A DNA stretch of 30,556 bases from Ascoidea tarda (nom. inval.). Lineage: Eukaryota; Ascomycota; Saccharomycetes; Ascoideales; Ascoideaceae. The stretch lies in contig JAKTTS010000150.1 of the NCBI GenBank assembly GCA_030560485.1, forward strand, positions 1 to 30,556. The letters are read 5' to 3'. Both the position numbers and the translations under genes were made by a program. The number at the start of each line of letters is the position of its first letter. Position 1 is the stretch's first letter. This document shows positions 26,867 to 30,556 of the stretch, piece after piece. Under the pieces are notes generated by a model. The model was not told the origin of the DNA and ran no database searches. It saw only the letters and a program-made list of their open reading frames with translations.

Positions 26867-29155
26867 TTAATATTCAGCCAATCTAACAAATTTTCTCTGT
26901 TCAACACCAGCAATTTGTTTCTTTGTACTAAGATCGAGGTTTTCAATGTTATTAACATCGTGAGTGACGCTTTTAATCTTATCATCGTTTCCAGTGGAAT
27001 CAAAATAACCATAACCACCTAAAAGATAATTCTTGGCCATTTCAAGTTCTTTATTGCTTGTAACAACTTCTTTACCAATTAGTTTTCCAACAGTTTCGAG
27101 ACTGTTACTTCTGGAACATGAGACACCACCCATAGAAACGGATTCTTGAAGGTTGATCTTGTCAAATTTCATGTTATTTAAATTGGATAAAATGCTTTCT
27201 TCTTCTTTAAATTCATTCCAAATTCTTTCAATTTCAATGTAGTAGGAGTTCAAGGTATCGAGGAATCTTTGAGTTTGTCTGTGTTTTGAACAGCAGCAAA
27301 CAGTGATGGAATCATCTTTAATAATATAAGCTAAACCGAAACCATTTAAGGAAGTTGGACCAAAACCAAATAATCTTAAAGATGGGTTACCACAATTGGA
27401 AGTGGAGATGATGGAGTCGTTTAATTTGTCCCAACCAGCATCAGCAAAGATAGTTGGAAGATCTTTGGATGCAGCTTCCTTTGGAGGAGTGATAGTTTTC
27501 TCAACATTGTCATCAACGACGTATCTTTTCCAGATACAGTATAAAGCGTACAAGTGTCTATCTTGACCCAAACCCATTGAGCATTCTCTTGTTCTAGTGC
27601 TGTGTTTGCTACAAGCAGCCTTCAAGTAGTTGATCTTTTCCAAAGCAGTTGTGTTGGCTTCAAAGAATTTTTTGACGAAATGGTTTGATTCGTTTGAAAC
27701 AGTTCTGATGGCTTCAGTTCTACCATGTAAGAAACCCTTTGTCATGGCAGGTTCATAGGTACATTCAACTTTACCGTAAAGAGCGTAATAAGTGGCTTGG
27801 AAGGACATTTGAAGAAAAGCATCTGGAGACATGCCCATTTTTTTAATTTTGTTGGCACCATAGTGTTTAAATTCCAAGACTTTGAATTCGTTTTGTTGGA
27901 TTAAATCGGATAATCTTGTTTCAGCAAATCTTAAAGCAGAAGACAATTCCGAATCAATTTGCCAATCCAATTTTCTTGGGGTGACAGTGTAGTTTGAGAT
28001 GAGTTCGACGTTGTTTTTTCTTTTCAAGATTGAGCTTTGAGTGTTTTCGTTATCAGGCCATAAGCTTGGAGCGTTTTTGTTAATTGCCTTTGCAAAACCT
28101 AGAATGGAGTCTGTGTAGATATCAGAGACGAATCTCAAGACAGTGTGACCATCAACACCAGTATGTTCGAAATTGATACCAGCTTTAGCGTTTTTGGTGA
28201 CAATGATTTGGATTTTGTCGTACCATCTGTTGGTACAAGTACCTACTTGAACACCATTTTCCAATTTGGATAAACCACACAACATGTTTTTTGAGATTTC
28301 AGGTAATGATTCCAATTCAATGTCGTCAAGACAGACAATGAATAAAGCGGAATCAATGATTTTTAAGATGTTGTGGTTGGTGTCATCGAAATTTCCATGG
28401 TCGTCGTAATCGTTGGATAGTTTGTTTCTAATGTGAGCCCATATTCTTCTGTTTTCAGTTGTGAGAACACCAAAACTTGATTTTGCAACATCAGTGATAG
28501 AGGTGTGGGAGCTGTCTTCGACAATGGCTTTGAAATTAAGCATGATGTCGGCTTCGGATAAGAGTAGGTTGTTGTCATTATCGAGAACATCAAACCAGTA
28601 GAATTGGGATCTGCTAAGAACAATGATGTGGTTTGAGAAATTGTCAGTTTGCATGACACAACCATCTGGAGTTGGGATTCTAGCAGTACCGAATAATTTC
28701 GAGTATTGGTACATACAAAGAGCTCTGTTGTTTCTTAATTTGTCAATAGGCAAATTTTCTTTTCTGATGGCTTTGATGAATTTCAAGGAGGATGTGGTTA
28801 AGGAGGCAGCTCTTTTGACCTGGTTGTTGTTATTGATTGGGGTTGGATCATCTTCGAGCAAGAAAAAAGGGTTTAAGTTTAAAACGACAGGGGAGTCGTA
28901 ATTCAAATAGGAATCATACCAAAATTGTTCAATATAGGAAGGTTTGTCTTTTGAATAATCTCTTAATTGACCGTCTAAATATTTGGAGAGAGGACTGGTG
29001 TAGAAATCATTAACGGCCTTTTTGGTGATTTCATGTTCTTCCTTGGTTTGTAGAGGCTCCAAGACTTCGAGATATCTAGCACAGGTATCCTTTAAGTCTG
29101 GAATTGGTAATTTTTTGATGGAGTCTTGATATTGAAAAGTTGTTTCGGTAGTCAT
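26867..29155 (-). CDS. YAT2: Carnitine acetyltransferase, Yat2 type
   Basis: The protein has 762 residues from the first ATG in frame (29155). Carnitine acetyltransferases move acetyl groups between CoA and carnitine so that acetyl units can enter mitochondria during growth on acetate, ethanol or fatty acids. The N-terminal LPIPDLKDTCARYLEVLEPL is typical. The catalytic His is H331 in NFEHTGVDGHTVLRF. STSNCGNPSLRLFGFGPTS and YIIKDDSITVCCCSKHRQTQ (about residues 600-650) are typical C-terminal CoA/carnitine-site blocks. There is no mitochondrial presequence and the end, FVRLAEY, is not a peroxisomal targeting signal, which fits cytosolic Yat2 better than Cat2 or Yat1. It is shorter than S. cerevisiae Yat2 (over 900 residues). 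Family membership is certain; the paralog is likely. Confidence 0.88.
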   Translation of the reverse strand: MTTETTFQYQDSIKKLPIPDLKDTCARYLEVLEPLQTKEEHEITKKAVNDFYTSPLSKYLDGQLRDYSKDKPSYIEQFWYDSYLNYDSPVVLNLNPFFLLEDDPTPINNNNQVKRAASLTTSSLKFIKAIRKENLPIDKLRNNRALCMYQYSKLFGTARIPTPDGCVMQTDNFSNHIIVLSRSQFYWFDVLDNDNNLLLSEADIMLNFKAIVEDSSHTSITDVAKSSFGVLTTENRRIWAHIRNKLSNDYDDHGNFDDTNHNILKIIDSALFIVCLDDIELESLPEISKNMLCGLSKLENGVQVGTCTNRWYDKIQIIVTKNAKAGINFEHTGVDGHTVLRFVSDIYTDSILGFAKAINKNAPSLWPDNENTQSSILKRKNNVELISNYTVTPRKLDWQIDSELSSALRFAETRLSDLIQQNEFKVLEFKHYGANKIKKMGMSPDAFLQMSFQATYYALYGKVECTYEPAMTKGFLHGRTEAIRTVSNESNHFVKKFFEANTTALEKINYLKAACSKHSTRTRECSMGLGQDRHLYALYCIWKRYVVDDNVEKTITPPKEAASKDLPTIFADAGWDKLNDSIISTSNCGNPSLRLFGFGPTSLNGFGLAYIIKDDSITVCCCSKHRQTQRFLDTLNSYYIEIERIWNEFKEEESILSNLNNMKFDKINLQESVSMGGVSCSRSNSLETVGKLIGKEVVTSNKELEMAKNYLLGGYGYFDSTGNDDKIKSVTHDVNNIENLDLSTKKQIAGVEQRKFVRLAEY

Positions 29156-29312
29156 ATTAGCAGAGTGTATCAACAGGGAATATCAGCAGGGAAAATGGAA
29201 TAGTAAAGAAATAAAAGAGAAGGGAGCGTTGGTATTGCTGTTGAGAGTTGAGAGTTGAGAGTTGAGAGCTAGAGTAGAAATCGAAGAGAGAAAGATAGAA
29301 GATAACAAAGAA

Positions 29313-29320
29313 TATTTATA
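29313..29320 (-). promoter_or_regulatory. Probable TATA box of YAT2
   Basis: The minus strand reads TATAAATA, matching TATAWAWR, about 158 bp upstream of the YAT2 ATG. A TATA box would suit a carbon-source-regulated gene. Confidence 0.5.
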
Positions 29321-29538
29321 TTATCGTGGGAAGCAGGAAAAACGGACTACGGCAGAAGCGATGATAAAAGAAGTGCAAGAGTATATCATTGAAATATAAT
29401 AAAATTCACTAACTATCTGCAGAAGAGAGCGTTGATAGCTGGGTCGAAAAAAGAAAGAAGCAATAGCCAAAGAGCATTTGGTTCTTTCTGTCTTTATGAC
29501 CACACTTTTCTCGAGCCGGCTGCGCGTGTGTGCAGGTT

Positions 29539-29544
29539 CACGTG
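29539..29544. promoter_or_regulatory. CACGTG E-box upstream of YAT2
   Basis: The palindrome, in the context TTCACGTGAA, lies about 385 bp upstream of the YAT2 ATG. It is a possible bHLH factor site. The flanking TTCA/TGAA also resembles the Ino2-Ino4 element. Confidence 0.45.
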
Positions 29545-29761
29545 AAAGGACGCGGGGATTGTAGCATTTGTGCTGAAAAGAAAGAGCCACAGCGACGGGT
29601 GCAGCGCTCAATATGCACTGGAGCATGAGCAGTGGGAGAAGATGCGCGCTTCCAGATCCGTTTAAAGGGAGTCTTTGGTGCGTTTTTCCTTCAGCCCGAA
29701 GATGGGCTCTTCCATGGGCTGGGGTCACTCCTGGCCTGTAGGGCTTTTGAGGTTGGAGCAA

Positions 29762-29945
29762 CGCTGGAGCATCAAAGCAACACTGAAGCAGGGTTTCTCT
29801 TGTCACGCCGCTGGGTCTTCGCAGGGGAGGACTGCTGCTCGAGAAGCTGGGGGTATGGCGCTACAGGTCCTGGGTGGTCTAGCTGTTCCTAGTTGTTCCT
29901 ACGGGCTCGCAGAGCGTTTGCGGTAGTGAGTATCGCTGGAGCATC
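29762..29945. repeat. 12-bp direct repeat CGCTGGAGCATC
   Basis: CGCTGGAGCATC occurs at 29762-29773 and 29934-29945, 172 bp apart. A shorter copy, CTGGAGCAT, is at 29618-29626. The three copies share orientation and could be factor-binding sites or part of a diverged duplication. Confidence 0.6.
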
Positions 29946-29968
29946 GCTCTCTTCGGTGGGTCGTCTGC

Positions 29969-29979
29969 CGGATGAATAG
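29969..29979. promoter_or_regulatory. Near-match to a carbon-source-responsive element (Cat8/Sip4 type)
   Basis: CGGATGAATAG matches the reverse form of the CSRE consensus (CGGNYSRAYGG) except for A in place of G at position 10. Cat8 and Sip4 activate gluconeogenic and acetate-use genes through this site in yeast. It lies about 810 bp upstream of YAT2, which is far for a yeast promoter. Confidence 0.35.
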
Positions 29980-30396
29980 TTCCACGATGGTTTCTTTTTG
30001 GCTGTGGCATGAGAAGCTTGATTCTGGCGATGGAAATATTTGCAGACTAATCCATCCCAATTACCATGATTGGATTCTGCGCATCGCCCATTTGCCAGTT
30101 GCTGACACCCATGCAATCCAGATACCGTAGTCCACCTAACGCAGCCTCTGAGGCTTTTCTGATTGGTTGGTTGAGGTGTGTCAAAAACAACAATCAGGAC
30201 CCAGTTTTCAACCTGTGTTTACTAATGGTAGAAATGCAGGATCATCTACAGCACTCTTCCTTGAACTATCCAAATGCCTGTGTCCTGAATGGATATTTCT
30301 AGCAGCCAACACTTTTCTTGTGCCAACAAAGCAGCTACATCTCCAGATACTGTTTGCTCAGCTGCCTGCTGGCACGAGACCAACGAAAATAGCTAG

Positions 30397-30412
30397 GCTG
30401 CGGAACCGCAGC
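30397..30412. repeat. Tight inverted repeat GCTGCGG-AA-CCGCAGC
   Basis: Seven-base arms are separated by two bases. The centre, CGGAACCG, has two inverted CGG triplets, the form bound by Zn2Cys6 dimers. On the minus strand the hairpin is followed within about 10 nt by TTTT. Confidence 0.6.
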
Positions 30413-30481
30413 TGCCCATTCCCGCTGCTACCATCACGACGGTACTGCCAGCCGCGTTGCCAGTCGTGCGCTGCGTTTGTG

Positions 30482-30487
30482 CACGTG
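30482..30487. promoter_or_regulatory. CACGTG E-box near the window end
   Basis: GCACGTGC lies in the GC-rich right end. It is over 1.3 kb from YAT2 and may belong to a gene beyond the window. Confidence 0.35.
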
Positions 30488-30556
30488 CTTTGTGGGGCAG
30501 AGGACGAACGAAAGGAAAAGCACAAGGAAGGCACCCGTAGCGATGGCACGCTCCCA

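Larger units (their letters stand above)
29156..30556. other. Gene-free, GC-rich region upstream of YAT2 to the window end
   Basis: From 29156 to about 29480 the DNA is ordinary AT-rich promoter with a GAGAGTT repeat (about 29243-29270). From about 29480 to the end it is markedly GC-richer, with CACGTG boxes, inverted CGG sites and a repeated 12-mer. Open frames here are short, overlap on both strands and show no domain. It may be a long YAT2 promoter, a divergent promoter for a gene beyond the window, or contain a noncoding RNA. Confidence 0.55.

Noticed and set aside
29156-29173. Upstream extension of YAT2 by six residues
   Set aside because: It begins with TTG. The first ATG is at 29155.
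29321-29806. Minus-strand frame of 161 codons upstream of YAT2
   Set aside because: Lies in a GC-rich stop-poor block and overlaps frames on the other strand. No domain or compositional sign of a real protein.
1-30556. Mobile or virus-like elements, CRISPR arrays, horizontally acquired clusters
   Set aside because: No reverse transcriptase, integrase, transposase, capsid, terminal-repeat pair or spaced repeat array was recognised. All recognised genes are ordinary yeast nuclear genes.

Overview
The window looks like a nuclear chromosome segment of a budding yeast (Saccharomycotina). It is AT-rich with compact, mostly intron-free genes. Three introns are short, with a GTATGT-type donor and a TACTAAC-like branch site. 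The recognised genes are typical yeast housekeeping and regulatory genes. CTG leucine codons are very scarce in the frames I read, but the clade cannot be fixed from that. I saw no transposon, LTR element, virus-like element, tRNA, rRNA or CRISPR.

Layout, left to right: a 5'-truncated BUL1-like arrestin-family ubiquitin-ligase adaptor (+); a 1.8 kb spacer with a GC-rich block; a 70-residue Pro/Ala/Glu-rich protein gene with one intron (+, unrecognised); RSM23/mS29 (+); convergent to it, a protein of 17 to 18 SDS22-like leucine-rich repeats with a possible N-terminal F-box (-). A 2.7 kb divergent spacer follows, with two tandem repeats and a GC-rich island holding a strong inverted repeat. Then come SNT2 (+), NIP7 (-), PUS1 (+, one intron), CAB3 (-), PET100 (-, one intron), MYG1 (+), a ubiquitin-like-domain protein with Gly-Pro-Leu-Gly repeats (-), YAT2 (-), and a GC-rich gene-free right end.

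The genes form no operon-like pathway. Three relate to mitochondria (RSM23 in the mitoribosome, PET100 in cytochrome oxidase assembly, MYG1 in part), two to RNA or ribosome biogenesis (NIP7 and PUS1, sharing a 0.2 kb divergent promoter with a CACGTG box), and two to CoA or acetyl-unit metabolism (CAB3, YAT2). No clearly novel multi-gene system is visible. The items most worth a second look are the splice-site frame conflict in PUS1, the absent active-site His in CAB3, the SDS22-repeat protein with a 15-bp GATA minisatellite at its start, and the GC-rich intergenic islands with inverted repeats.
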